Part shown: positions 55,303 to 63,808 of the stretch, piece after piece | Layout: each line of letters opens with the position of its first letter | How positions within the stretch are numbered: position 1 is the first letter of the stretch | NCBI RefSeq assembly: GCF_000496835.1 | Contig: NZ_KI543236.1 | Span: forward strand, 1,778,773-1,842,772 | Source of the DNA: Thalassobacillus devorans MSP14 | GTDB lineage: Bacteria; Bacillota; Bacilli; Bacillales; Halobacillaceae | DNA: 64,000 bases | Direction of reading: 5' to 3' | Program-made: the position numbers and the translations under genes | The notes under the pieces: generated by a model | Seen by the model: the letters and a program-made list of their open reading frames with translations, nothing else | What the model was told of the DNA's origin: nothing | The model's database searches: none

Positions 55303-55345
55303 AACAAAAGCCGTGCCGGTTTAATAAACCAGCACGGCTTTTGTT
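55303..55345. terminator. Bidirectional terminator between ytzB and ytnP
   Basis: AACAAAAGCCGTGC-c-GGTTT pairs with AAACC-a-GCACGGCTTTTGTT. Confidence 0.9.
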
Positions 55346-55348
55346 CAT

Positions 55349-56200
55349 TTAGTAAGCATACCGATGGCGTTTCACCTCATCTATTTTCGTCTCATCCTGG
55401 TCGAATTTGATTGCCCGGTAATGGGCATCATGGTAAAAGGTATACCAGGCATTCCGTTCATAGCCATAGTTCATCCATTTTTGTTTTTCATGAACTGAGG
55501 TTACCGGATAATCATCATATGCCAGAACCCATAAAGGATTCTGGTGTCCATGTGTCGGCATGATGTCCGCCATATGGATGAATCGATCTTCTCCATCTTC
55601 AAATAAGATTATACTATGCCCATCACTATGCCCGCCTGTATGAATCATTTTCAAGCCTGGCAATAATTCCTTTTCTTCCTGAAATGTATGTACCTGACTT
55701 TCTACAGGCTTCCAGTTTTCTTCCCAATACGTATTAGCAGAACGGAGATTAGGATTTTTCATTTCCTTCCATTCCACTTCGGAAGTTATGATTTCTGATG
55801 CAGGAAATGTAGAAACAAGTTCACCTTCCTGCCACTGTGTCAATCCACAGGCATGGTCAAAATGAAGGTGTGTCATTAAAACCTTATCAATATCTTTTGT
55901 AGTCAACCCCAGTTTTTCCAGAGATTCATCCAGCTTCGATTCTTCCAAAACACCAAAGTTCCTGATTTGCTTTTCAGAAAATTTACCATTTCCTACACCC
56001 GAATCAATCAGGAATCTCTGATCGTCAACTTCCAATAAAATAGGGTCAGACCGAAGCTCAATTTGGTTCTTATCGTTAACAGGGTATTTTTTTGTCCATA
56101 GTGGACGCGGAACAACGCCGAACATCGCTCCTCCGTCCAAATGGGTAACGCCACCTTGAAGCCAGGTCAGTTTAGCACGTCCTACTTGCAATGTTTCCAT
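55349..56200 (-). CDS. ytnP: YtnP, metallo-beta-lactamase-fold quorum-quenching lactonase-like hydrolase
   Basis: B. subtilis YtnP hydrolyses homoserine lactones and lowers streptomycin production in Streptomyces. The metal motif H111-LHFDH116 and the later GHSDGHS, HMADIMPTH and a C-terminal FYHDAHYR, which supply further ligands, are present. There is no signal peptide. At 283 residues the length is typical. AGGGGAACAG precedes the ATG. A lactonase activity is inherited from the family and not shown here. Confidence 0.9.
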   Translation of the reverse strand: METLQVGRAKLTWLQGGVTHLDGGAMFGVVPRPLWTKKYPVNDKNQIELRSDPILLEVDDQRFLIDSGVGNGKFSEKQIRNFGVLEESKLDESLEKLGLTTKDIDKVLMTHLHFDHACGLTQWQEGELVSTFPASEIITSEVEWKEMKNPNLRSANTYWEENWKPVESQVHTFQEEKELLPGLKMIHTGGHSDGHSIILFEDGEDRFIHMADIMPTHGHQNPLWVLAYDDYPVTSVHEKQKWMNYGYERNAWYTFYHDAHYRAIKFDQDETKIDEVKRHRYAY

Positions 56201-56265
56201 CTGTTCCCCTCCTTTTGCTTACAAATTAAAGTGTACCATAACAGCAGAGAAGTATGGAAATACTA

Positions 56266-56907
56266 TCAGTCCTTGAAAGAGATACGGCAACGATAAATCG
56301 GCTGGCCTTTTTCCGCAAACTTTTCCTCATATTCAGTAGGAACATTCAACGGATCATCCAGTTGGTGTAAATCGAGTTCCACCTCTTCCAAACGCATTCC
56401 AAATTGAGAAAAACTGATTAGCGAATATTCGAAAAGCTTTTTATTATCGGTTTTCATTGTGATGCTTCCATCCGGTTTTAAAATACTCTGGTATTGTTCT
56501 AAAAACGTATGGTATGTTAATCTTCTCTTTTCATGCCGTGTTTTCGGCCAAGGGTCCGAAAAATTAAGGTAAAGGTGGTCTACTTCATTTTCACCGAACA
56601 ATTCCCTCAAATCCTCCGCTTTCTCATTCACCATACGGACATTGACTGTGTCAGCATCAATCACTTTCTTGACTGCCCCGACAATGACACTTTTAACACG
56701 CTCAATACCTACAAAATTGATATCTGGATGCTGCTTCCCCATCCCGGCGATGAATTGTCCTTTTCCGGATCCGATTTCCAAATGTAACGGCTGTTCTTTT
56801 GGAAAAAGTGTCTGCCATTCATTTTTATGGGCAAATGGCTCCTGGACAACGATGTGGTCATTTTCTCGCAGAAAATCATCTGCCCAAGGTTTATTACGTA
56901 AGCGCAT
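56266..56907 (-). CDS. trmB: tRNA (guanine-N7-)-methyltransferase
   Basis: TrmB methylates G46 of tRNA with SAM. SAM-binding LEIGSGKGQFIAGM (about 43-56), VGIERV, LYLNFSDPWPKTRHEKRRL (about 113-131, catalytic and RNA-binding) and the family C-terminus PTEYEEKFAEKGQPIYR are clear. The length of 213 residues is standard. GGAGGAATAAG precedes the ATG. It is the B. subtilis ytmQ equivalent, between ytnP and ytzH. Confidence 0.96.
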   Translation of the reverse strand: MRLRNKPWADDFLRENDHIVVQEPFAHKNEWQTLFPKEQPLHLEIGSGKGQFIAGMGKQHPDINFVGIERVKSVIVGAVKKVIDADTVNVRMVNEKAEDLRELFGENEVDHLYLNFSDPWPKTRHEKRRLTYHTFLEQYQSILKPDGSITMKTDNKKLFEYSLISFSQFGMRLEEVELDLHQLDDPLNVPTEYEEKFAEKGQPIYRCRISFKD

Positions 56908-57097
56908 ATCTTATTCCTCCTCTAACGTCTAAACTTTACCATGAAATCACTATCTTAGAAAAGTTTTTAGCGAATATGAAGAAAAATGGCGTATACCTCC
57001 ATCTATCACCATATAAACAGCTATACAAAAGATATATGACTTTTATCACCGTACATCCTTTTTCAGGAGCGATAACTGATGACTTAGTCATTTGGAT

Positions 57098-57127
57098 TGT
57101 AAGCGTTTACTGGGATATGATTATAAT
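57098..57127 (+). promoter_or_regulatory. Promoter with cre-like operator for the 52-aa membrane protein
   Basis: TGTAAGCGTTTACT (57098-57111) matches the cre consensus at 13 of 14 positions. TATAAT lies at 57122-57127; the -35 region is inside the cre, so repression by CcpA is expected. Confidence 0.65.
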
Positions 57128-57167
57128 CGTATGATTAACACTACAAACATGGAGTGAGTATTTACTG

Positions 57168-57326
57168 ATGAAACTATTTACCAGTTTGATTGAAATGAGT
57201 GTAATTGCTGTATTTTCCGTGCTTTTCGCTGGATATGCTCTTTTCATATATCCATTCGAAAAATTGACACAACTCGTAAACCCCGAAGTTCGCAAAAATC
57301 AAGTCAAGTATGCACCACAAGCATAA
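57168..57326 (+). CDS. Small membrane protein, 52 aa
   Basis: This reading frame encodes a 52-residue product: MKLFTSLIEM, one membrane helix (about 8-30, with VIAVFSVLFAGYALFIYPF) and a short polar tail ending KYAPQA. GGAGTGAG lies 7-8 bases before ATG 57168. It has its own promoter with a cre-like operator and a strong terminator, which together argue for a real gene. I do not recognise the family. It may be a small regulatory or transporter-associated protein controlled by carbon supply (inference). Confidence 0.7.
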   Translation: MKLFTSLIEMSVIAVFSVLFAGYALFIYPFEKLTQLVNPEVRKNQVKYAPQA

Positions 57327-57364
57327 AAGTCTGATTACGACATCATGAATATATTATCCAAAAA

Positions 57365-57394
57365 AACTTGGGCTCCTTAAAAGGAGCCCAAGTT
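57365..57394 (+). terminator. Terminator of the 52-aa gene
   Basis: AACTTGGGCTCCTT pairs perfectly with AAGGAGCCCAAGTT (57381-57394), followed by TTTT. Confidence 0.9.
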
Positions 57395-57450
57395 TTTTGT
57401 ATAGGAAACTGCATTTTTCAGCATTCTAAATTAAAAAGGGGGATCAATTC

Positions 57451-57753
57451 ATGCCATTAACAATAAATGACCAGTTGAACGTCTTATACGATTTGCTTAC
57501 AGAACATAGTGAGGATGGGTGTGGAACAGTTGCAGAATGTCAACAGATCGCACGCCTTGTCCATTCCCTGCAATCTAAACTGGGAAATGAGCCTGAACAA
57601 AATATACAGGATTATTTACCAGGTATTTATGATTATAGTCAACAAAGCTTATCAGACGAACAAATGACAGAACATATCTATAATAATCAAGCTAATTTAA
57701 AGCACTGGGTCAGTGCTCTGGCTGAGTTCAAAGATACCAGATATCATGATTAG
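57451..57753 (+). CDS. ytzH: YtzH-like protein
   Basis: YtzH is a small (about 100 residues) Bacillaceae protein of unknown function. Here it is acidic and helical, with the pattern QLNVLYDLLTEHSEDGCGTVAECQQIARLVHSL. AAAGGGGG precedes ATG 57451. Its last 26 bases overlap convergent ytmP, the same gene pair as in B. subtilis. No membrane segment or metal motif is obvious. Confidence 0.85.
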   Translation: MPLTINDQLNVLYDLLTEHSEDGCGTVAECQQIARLVHSLQSKLGNEPEQNIQDYLPGIYDYSQQSLSDEQMTEHIYNNQANLKHWVSALAEFKDTRYHD

Positions 57754-58540
57754 CCATCAGTCGCATCAGCGAATCCGTTCGCTGAGCGGCTTCATCTATA
57801 TCTCCACGCATGCGATGCCATTGAATAAAAGTCAATGATTGAGCTATCGCATACCATGTCATCCTTGTATACAGGTTCTCCGTTTCCTCCACCCCGTATC
57901 TTTCCAGCCAGGGTTTCCAATCCTCTTTAGGGATATACCAATGTAACAACATCCCTAAGTCCATTGCCGGATCAGCCACCATTGCGTTATCCCAATCAAT
58001 TAAATACAGTTGATCATCCCTGGATAACATCCAATTATTATGATTCATATCACAATGACACACTACATGCTTAGCAGCTTTCACTTCGCCCAGTTTGGCT
58101 TCCAGATAATCGATCGCTATATAAATTTGTTTCCATGGGTCGATGTCCTTGAAAAGACGTTCGTTCTCTTTAATATCTTCAAGGATATCTTCCGGTAGCA
58201 GTGGATGTTTGCTTATTCGCATCAGCATGTCTAAAAGTTCGGAAGAATGATGGATCTTACTCAACAGTTTGGCTACCCGTGGATGTTTCATTTCTTCTTG
58301 TTTGAGTTCCCTGCCTTCCAGCCATTCCTGTGCAGTGATCACATCACCATTTTCCAACCTTTTTGTCCATACAAGCTTAGGTACGATTCCTTCTGCAGAC
58401 AATACAGCCAGGAAAGGGGATGAATTCCGCTTTAAGAATAGACGTTTATTATTATTTTGTGCATAATAGGCCTCACCAGTTGATCCACCGGCTGGTGTAA
58501 TGGTCCATTCTTCTCCAAGTATGTGTTCCAAGCGTTTCAC
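57728..58540 (-). CDS. ytmP: YtmP, aminoglycoside phosphotransferase/choline kinase-fold protein
   Basis: The kinase-like fold shows a Lys in RLFLKRNSSPFLAVLSAE, a catalytic loop VCHCDMNHNNWML (about 166-178) and metal Asp in LIDWDNAMVADPAMDLGMLLHWY. The substrate is unknown; aminoglycoside resistance is not implied. GAGG sits 2 bases before a TTG at 58546 but 8 before GTG 58540, so I start at GTG. Length 270. Its gene order beside trmB and ytzH matches B. subtilis. Confidence 0.88.
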   Translation of the reverse strand: MKRLEHILGEEWTITPAGGSTGEAYYAQNNNKRLFLKRNSSPFLAVLSAEGIVPKLVWTKRLENGDVITAQEWLEGRELKQEEMKHPRVAKLLSKIHHSSELLDMLMRISKHPLLPEDILEDIKENERLFKDIDPWKQIYIAIDYLEAKLGEVKAAKHVVCHCDMNHNNWMLSRDDQLYLIDWDNAMVADPAMDLGMLLHWYIPKEDWKPWLERYGVEETENLYTRMTWYAIAQSLTFIQWHRMRGDIDEAAQRTDSLMRLMANHDIWYL

Positions 58541-58697
58541 CTTCAATTCCTCAAATCTTTAAGTATTGCCGTGCCATAAGCGGTATTTTAAGTATACATG
58601 ATTTTCTTTCTATAGCCAGTAAAAGTTTTATCACGCGGTATGATACACGCTTTATAGAATATCTTATCTCCCAGACCAATTTCAAGAACAAGCTTCT

Positions 58698-59624
58698 CTA
58701 TCCAAGGTATACTCTCCGCTTTTGCTCTGGTATTTCTATGCTGCAAAATCGACATGAGCACACTTCTCCGTCAATCTGCACCGGGATGGTAGATTGCGAC
58801 TCTACAGTAATTGTTCTGCCCTTATATTGTTTAACTTCTCTTAAAGATGTGTGTTTCCCAAAAAACACAGTGATAAACAATAAAAATATTTTCCATTTTG
58901 GCAGCGATTCAACTACGATGACGGAGTAGAAGTCCTTATCAAGTCTTGCCTTAGGAGCGATTTTCATTCCTCCCCCATAATAGGGGTGTCTCGAAACAGT
59001 CACCATATACGCATCCTTTACATGCTTAACTTTACCATCAATAGAAAGGGTGATATCTAATGTTTTATATGTAGGAAGTACTGTAAAAAAAGCAATGATA
59101 TAGCTCATGAACCCGATTCTCATTTTGTTAAAAGTTTTTTTGAGTGAGGAGTTATCCGCTTTATAAGCAACTTCAGCGTCCAGACCAAATCCTATACTGT
59201 TCATAAAATGGCGACGACCCTTATCGTCATTACGAAATACGTAAGTCCCGGTCTTAAAGGATAGGACTCTGGGTCGGTCTAAAATTCGCTTAAATAAGTC
59301 AACCGGATCCATATGTATGCCCGCACCTCGCGCAAAGTCATTTCCAGAGCCTGCCGGTATAAAAGCAAGAGGTATTCCGGGATAATGCTTTAAGCCATTC
59401 ACCACTTCATGTAAGGTCCCATCTCCTCCTATAACAATCACAGATTTTATCGTCTCGTGATAAATTTCAGACACTTGTTTGGTAATCTCTTCTGCATGAC
59501 CTTTATAATTGGTGATAAACGATCTGCATTGATTCGTCTGGAATGAATGTTCACGCTGAATTTTCTCTAATATACACGAGGCTCTGCCATTACCAGCTAT
59601 CGCATTCACGATGACAATATGCAT
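58698..59624 (-). CDS. Diacylglycerol kinase-like lipid kinase (YtlR type)
   Basis: DAGK_cat family proteins phosphorylate diacylglycerol or related lipids. Signatures are NAIAGNGRA (7-15), IVIGGDGTLHEVVNG (63-77) and FIPAGSGNDFARG. The C-terminal VTVSRHPYYGGGMKIAPKARLDKDFYSVIVVE and VQIDGE are the substrate-side elements. The length of 308 matches YtlR and YegS-like kinases. There are no membrane helices. GGGGGGAAG precedes the ATG. It is followed leftward by ytmP, with ytlQ and thpR to its right. Confidence 0.88.
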   Translation of the reverse strand: MHIVIVNAIAGNGRASCILEKIQREHSFQTNQCRSFITNYKGHAEEITKQVSEIYHETIKSVIVIGGDGTLHEVVNGLKHYPGIPLAFIPAGSGNDFARGAGIHMDPVDLFKRILDRPRVLSFKTGTYVFRNDDKGRRHFMNSIGFGLDAEVAYKADNSSLKKTFNKMRIGFMSYIIAFFTVLPTYKTLDITLSIDGKVKHVKDAYMVTVSRHPYYGGGMKIAPKARLDKDFYSVIVVESLPKWKIFLLFITVFFGKHTSLREVKQYKGRTITVESQSTIPVQIDGEVCSCRFCSIEIPEQKRRVYLG

Positions 59625-59720
59625 GTCTTCCCCCCTAGTTTATTGCAAAGCCTTTGCGAGCCTATTATACTACAAATAATGTAAGGGTAGTTCCTTCAGA
59701 CTCAGCGCCACGAATTAACC

Positions 59721-60635
59721 CTAGATTGATTCTCCGTTTATGAACTCCTGTTCCTCCTCCCCCCATTCCGGACGCCTTATGGCAGTAGTCTGGCTATGTT
59801 TAAGCAGAGCTTCAGCAACTTTCAATTGCATATGTTTTAATGGTGAATGCAATTTTCTTTTTTCTTCAAACCATTTCTGAAATTCGTCTTTACCAATACA
59901 ACTCGTATGAAAACTTTCTTCGGGAGATTTAAACTGGTTGTCAGGTGCAAGTATCACTTTTTTATAAGGAAAATCAATGTCATATTTGGAAAGAACACTT
60001 TTTACATATGTTTCACTTCTATTCAAAGCAAACATTGGGCTGATTATTTTTGACCTGCTTTGTTGATCTTCGATATACCAGATTCTGTTATCTGCTGGTA
60101 GAATTACCGAATTTGCAGAAGTCTCCATGAAATGAATGATCTCAATCCCTAATGGGCCAATCAGGATTGTATTTATTTCCATCGCCGCTTGTTTGACTTT
60201 GACCAGTGGAGCATACATGATAAGGAAGGTATCGGGAAACCGTTGTAAAAGGTATTTCAAGTGCTTATCACACTTATAATCCTTGTCTAAAAACGACGTT
60301 TCCCATAGAGTCGATGATGCCCACTTCAGTTGAACAGAAAAGATATCATCAAGAAAGGTCTGCTTTGCTTGTTCTAACGACATTGGAGGTTCGGGAGGAG
60401 GAAGCAGGTCATCCTCTTCTTTCCCTTGTCTTTTAAATAGACGTTTCCATTTAAATGGAGGTTTGACTTTTTCAGATGGTGCAGGATCTTGCATCAAACC
60501 TAAGCGCTGTTCGGTCCACTTTTGTTTCATTGTCTCCCAGTGCTGCTTTTTGGCAAGGATATACTCTCCCGGATACTTATATATATCGGTTTCATATCGG
60601 GAAATATAATCCTGAAGTTTAATTAACTGCGCCAT
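59721..60635 (-). CDS. ytlQ: YtlQ-like protein, NERD-related
   Basis: I recognise this mainly by its place between a lipid kinase and a 2',3'-cyclic phosphodiesterase gene, as in B. subtilis ytlP-ytlQ-ytlR, and by its N-terminal LIKLQDYISRYETDIYKYPGEYILAKKQHWETMK. A central Lys/Pro-rich linker (about 50-85) precedes a nuclease-like domain with KYLLQRFPDTFLIMYAPLVKVKQAAMEINTILIGPLGIEIIHFME, reminiscent of NERD cores. Catalytic residues cannot be confirmed by eye. It overlaps neither neighbour; 4 bases separate it from thpR. Confidence 0.8.
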   Translation of the reverse strand: MAQLIKLQDYISRYETDIYKYPGEYILAKKQHWETMKQKWTEQRLGLMQDPAPSEKVKPPFKWKRLFKRQGKEEDDLLPPPEPPMSLEQAKQTFLDDIFSVQLKWASSTLWETSFLDKDYKCDKHLKYLLQRFPDTFLIMYAPLVKVKQAAMEINTILIGPLGIEIIHFMETSANSVILPADNRIWYIEDQQSRSKIISPMFALNRSETYVKSVLSKYDIDFPYKKVILAPDNQFKSPEESFHTSCIGKDEFQKWFEEKRKLHSPLKHMQLKVAEALLKHSQTTAIRRPEWGEEEQEFINGESI

Positions 60636-60639
60636 TCTG

Positions 60640-61206
60640 TCACCCCAATTTAATCGTCTCGACTATTTCATACTTAGGTGTTTTCGCCGGATCGATGCGG
60701 AAAACATGGAACCGGTCTACCGGTAAAGTCATCGTTTCTTTCAATGTCTCCAATTTTTCAAGCGGAAAAGCACCCGTCTGTTCCGGTTTCCACTTTTTCG
60801 CTATGGTGATATGCGGCCGGTATGGACGGTTTTCTTTTCGGAAATCTGCAGCTTTCAGCCTTGTATCCACCATTTCTTTCAGACTTTTTAAAGAAGGATG
60901 ATCTTCAACTTCCATGAATAGAACCCTCGGCTTTTGCTTTTGACCAAAGAACTTCAGGTCTGAGGTCTTGAGATGGAAAGGATCAGGGTACTTTTGAGCA
61001 TCTTCCTTCAACATTCGTAGTACATCAGTGATATTTTCCGAATCTACTGCTCCGAGAAATTTCAATGTGATATGAAAGTCTTCTGGATTCGTCCATGTTT
61101 TATATTGTATCAACTGTTTGAGTTTTTTTTGCCATTCCATCAGCACCTCACGTATTTCCTCGGAAATAGGGACGCCAACGAAATAATGGGAGCTTCCTCC
61201 TTGCAT
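60640..61206 (-). CDS. thpR: RNA 2',3'-cyclic phosphodiesterase (ThpR)
   Basis: This is a 2H phosphoesterase that opens 2',3'-cyclic RNA ends. Both HxTx motifs are present: H45-ITL in DFHITLKFLG and H132-ITI in YRPHITIAKKW. The length of 188 residues is standard. GGAGGCTGATTACC precedes the ATG, five bases after the MFS stop, so it is co-transcribed with the transporter upstream and ytlQ downstream. Confidence 0.93.
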   Translation of the reverse strand: MQGGSSHYFVGVPISEEIREVLMEWQKKLKQLIQYKTWTNPEDFHITLKFLGAVDSENITDVLRMLKEDAQKYPDPFHLKTSDLKFFGQKQKPRVLFMEVEDHPSLKSLKEMVDTRLKAADFRKENRPYRPHITIAKKWKPEQTGAFPLEKLETLKETMTLPVDRFHVFRIDPAKTPKYEIVETIKLG

Positions 61207-61211
61207 GGTAA

Positions 61212-62390
61212 TCAGCCTCCTTCTAATTTAATTTGCTTAGCTTCCCGTTTACTTACCACCACTATCAGCATTATCCCAGTAAATGTCATAGCAGAGAAAA
61301 AGCCATACATTCCGAATACATGGAATGCATCTATCCATACCCCACCTGTAAACGTAAAAAATGCGTTACCCAATCCATTTCCTACTGCAGAGTACATGCC
61401 TACCGCTGTCGCAATAACATCTTTAGGCGCAAGTTCCCTTACCAGAATCAAGGCAGCTGGGATATACAGTCCGACGGATACACCTTGCATGATAGTTGTC
61501 GCATAAACGATTCCACTGGAGGGTTCAAGTGTATATATAAACCATCGGACAAATGAAACAGAAGAGCTGACGATCAATACTCGAAAAATTCCCAGCTTAT
61601 CAATTATAAATTGGGATATTTTCATAAAAGGAGCTTCACTTCCCGCAGCTAATAAAAACGCTATTCCTACTGCGGTTAGTGTCCCGCCGACAGTTAAAAT
61701 AAATGTACCAAAATAATAATTGTTTGCTAAAACCGGTCCAAAAACTAAGAAATTTGAAATTAAAAAAATCATAAAACTTTTTTGTTTGGTTAACACCTTG
61801 ATGCCTTCACGAAAAGATACGGCTACTCCCGCTCCATGTTTCGGGAATTGAGAGAGAGATAATAAAGCAATTATAAGCGCTCCGCTAAAAAACACGAATA
61901 CCCAATTCAGTGATCCAGCTACCTCTGTGACACGTCCTAATACAAAAACTGCCACAGCAAATCCGATGGCTCCCCATAAACGGATATTTCCATATTGTTT
62001 CCCATGCTGCTGTACATAACTAAGCGATAAACTATCAGAGAGAGGCACAATAGCTGACTGAAATACTGCGATGACCAGCATACCAGCATATAAGAATATA
62101 AAGCCTTGCCAAAGCGGGTAAAGCAAACCCAAAACAGCAGCCAATAATGTCGCTATCGCGAGCAGCCGTCTAGTTCGTTTTGTATGATCGCTAATCATCC
62201 CCCAGACAGGTTGAATAAAAATAGTGACTAAAGGCAATGCAGCGATAACTAATCCAATTTGAGTATGGGTCAATCCTTTTTCTTCTTCTAAAAAGATAGA
62301 TAACAGCGGAAAGAGGGCACCGAAACCGAAGAATGTGAAGAAATAGTATATCTGGAAAAAACGATACGTTTTATGCTTGTATTCCTGCAT
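61212..62390 (-). CDS. MFS transporter (MFS_1_like / LacY-type)
   Basis: Twelve hydrophobic segments and the loop motif GMISDHTKRTRR (about 64-75, the MFS D-x3-R/K-x-G-R/K-type loop) identify a major facilitator. The N-terminal YKHKTYRFFQIYYFFTFFGFGALFPLLSIFL start resembles nucleoside or sugar proton symporters of the LacY-like group. No substrate gene lies next to it, so the substrate is unknown. AGGGAATACC precedes the ATG. It lies between pepV and thpR; 32 bases separate it from the pepV stop. Confidence 0.85.
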   Translation of the reverse strand: MQEYKHKTYRFFQIYYFFTFFGFGALFPLLSIFLEEEKGLTHTQIGLVIAALPLVTIFIQPVWGMISDHTKRTRRLLAIATLLAAVLGLLYPLWQGFIFLYAGMLVIAVFQSAIVPLSDSLSLSYVQQHGKQYGNIRLWGAIGFAVAVFVLGRVTEVAGSLNWVFVFFSGALIIALLSLSQFPKHGAGVAVSFREGIKVLTKQKSFMIFLISNFLVFGPVLANNYYFGTFILTVGGTLTAVGIAFLLAAGSEAPFMKISQFIIDKLGIFRVLIVSSSVSFVRWFIYTLEPSSGIVYATTIMQGVSVGLYIPAALILVRELAPKDVIATAVGMYSAVGNGLGNAFFTFTGGVWIDAFHVFGMYGFFSAMTFTGIMLIVVVSKREAKQIKLEGG

Positions 62391-62422
62391 TTGGTATTCC
62401 CTCTCTTTTTATAGATGTCTCG

Positions 62423-63808
62423 TCATTTTGACAGTTGATAAATCGCTTCTGCATAAATAGCAATGGCTTTTATCATGTCATCCATGCGAACATGTTCATC
62501 TGTCTGGTGGGCGGTGTCCGGACTATCTGTAAACATTGCGCCGTATGCTACGCCGGCTTTCAAGGCTCTTGCATAGGTCGCTCCTCCGATTGCTTCTGCC
62601 CTCCGCTCACTGCCTGTCTGTTTATTGAATATATCTAATAACGTCTTTACCCCGGGGTGGTCTTCATCCATATATAATGGGAAGAGATGATCATAAAGTT
62701 CGTAGCTTCCTTTCTGAATTGCTGCCGTTTCTTTCATTTTGTTAATAATCCCTTCACCATCACTGGTAACTGGATAACGGATGTTGATACCGGCAGTGAT
62801 GTCACCATTTTGATAGGCAAAAGATCCAAGATTGATTGTCAATGCCCCTGAAGCTTTATCCTGCGCGTTTATTCCGAAATTCGCACCTGTCGTTTCACCG
62901 AATTGTACGGCTAACCAGGAGAAAAACTCCTTTGCTTCTTTCGATAAAGGCAGTTGTTTCAAAAACTTGGCCAAATCGATAACAGCATTGATACCTTGTT
63001 CCGGTTTACTGGCATGAACACCTTTACCTTTAATATTCACTTCCACCTTATTTCCGTACCTATTTATTTCTCCCTTCACCTGCCGTGTGTGAAGAAAACC
63101 TTTAAACTCTTCCTCCAGATTATAAGCAGCACTAACCTGCAGCTTTGCTTTCGCAGTTTCAGGCACCATATTCAGGCGATCTCCACCTTTCATACTTTCG
63201 ACCTGTATAACATTATCGGGAGATTGATTAAATGAAGGAAGTCGTAAATATCCATCGATCAATCCTTTTTCAGCATGAATGACAGGAAATGAAGCATCAG
63301 GAGAAAATCCGAACTCGGGCATTTCCTCCTGCCTGAAATAATAATCAATTCCCTGCCAATCTCTTTCCTCATCGGTCCCTATAATAAGACGTACTCTTTT
63401 TTTCGGCTCAAAACCTTGGTCTTTCAATAGTTTCATGGCAATATACGCAGCCATTACAGGACCTTTATCATCCTGCGCACCCCGGGCAAATAGCTTGCCG
63501 TCTCTGATTACAGGTTCAAATGGGTTACTGCTCCAGCCTCCACCGGCAGGTACGACATCAAGATGACCGAGAATTCCTATGAGGCCCTTCCCGTGACCAT
63601 ACTCTATGTGACCGGCATAGCCTGAAATGTTTTTTACTGAAAATCCATCTTCCTGGCCGATAGAAAGCATTTCCTTCAACACATCATCCACGGGTTTTCC
63701 AAAGGGATAACGTTCATCATCCTCATACACGCTGGGAATACGTAAGATTCTTTTAACTTTTTCTTCAAATTCCACCTGGTAGTCAGAAGCTAATGTAATA
63801 AATTTCAT
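62423..63808 (-). CDS. pepV: Dipeptidase PepV
   Basis: PepV is a Zn-dependent M20 dipeptidase that cleaves dipeptides, including D-amino-acid-containing ones. GHLDVVPAGGGW (metal His-Asp), ARGAQDDKGP (bridging Asp), GTDEERDWQG (catalytic Glu and ligand) and a C-terminal GGATYARAL are clear. GGGAG supports ATG 63808 (461 residues); upstream codons belong to the previous gene. The start overlaps that gene's stop as ATGA, so translation is coupled. B. subtilis YtjP is the counterpart. Confidence 0.94.
   Translation of the reverse strand: MKFITLASDYQVEFEEKVKRILRIPSVYEDDERYPFGKPVDDVLKEMLSIGQEDGFSVKNISGYAGHIEYGHGKGLIGILGHLDVVPAGGGWSSNPFEPVIRDGKLFARGAQDDKGPVMAAYIAMKLLKDQGFEPKKRVRLIIGTDEERDWQGIDYYFRQEEMPEFGFSPDASFPVIHAEKGLIDGYLRLPSFNQSPDNVIQVESMKGGDRLNMVPETAKAKLQVSAAYNLEEEFKGFLHTRQVKGEINRYGNKVEVNIKGKGVHASKPEQGINAVIDLAKFLKQLPLSKEAKEFFSWLAVQFGETTGANFGINAQDKASGALTINLGSFAYQNGDITAGINIRYPVTSDGEGIINKMKETAAIQKGSYELYDHLFPLYMDEDHPGVKTLLDIFNKQTGSERRAEAIGGATYARALKAGVAYGAMFTDSPDTAHQTDEHVRMDDMIKAIAIYAEAIYQLSK

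Noticed and set aside
57728-58540. Aminoglycoside resistance gene
   Set aside because: The kinase fold is shared, but gene context and sequence match chromosomal YtmP, not resistance enzymes.
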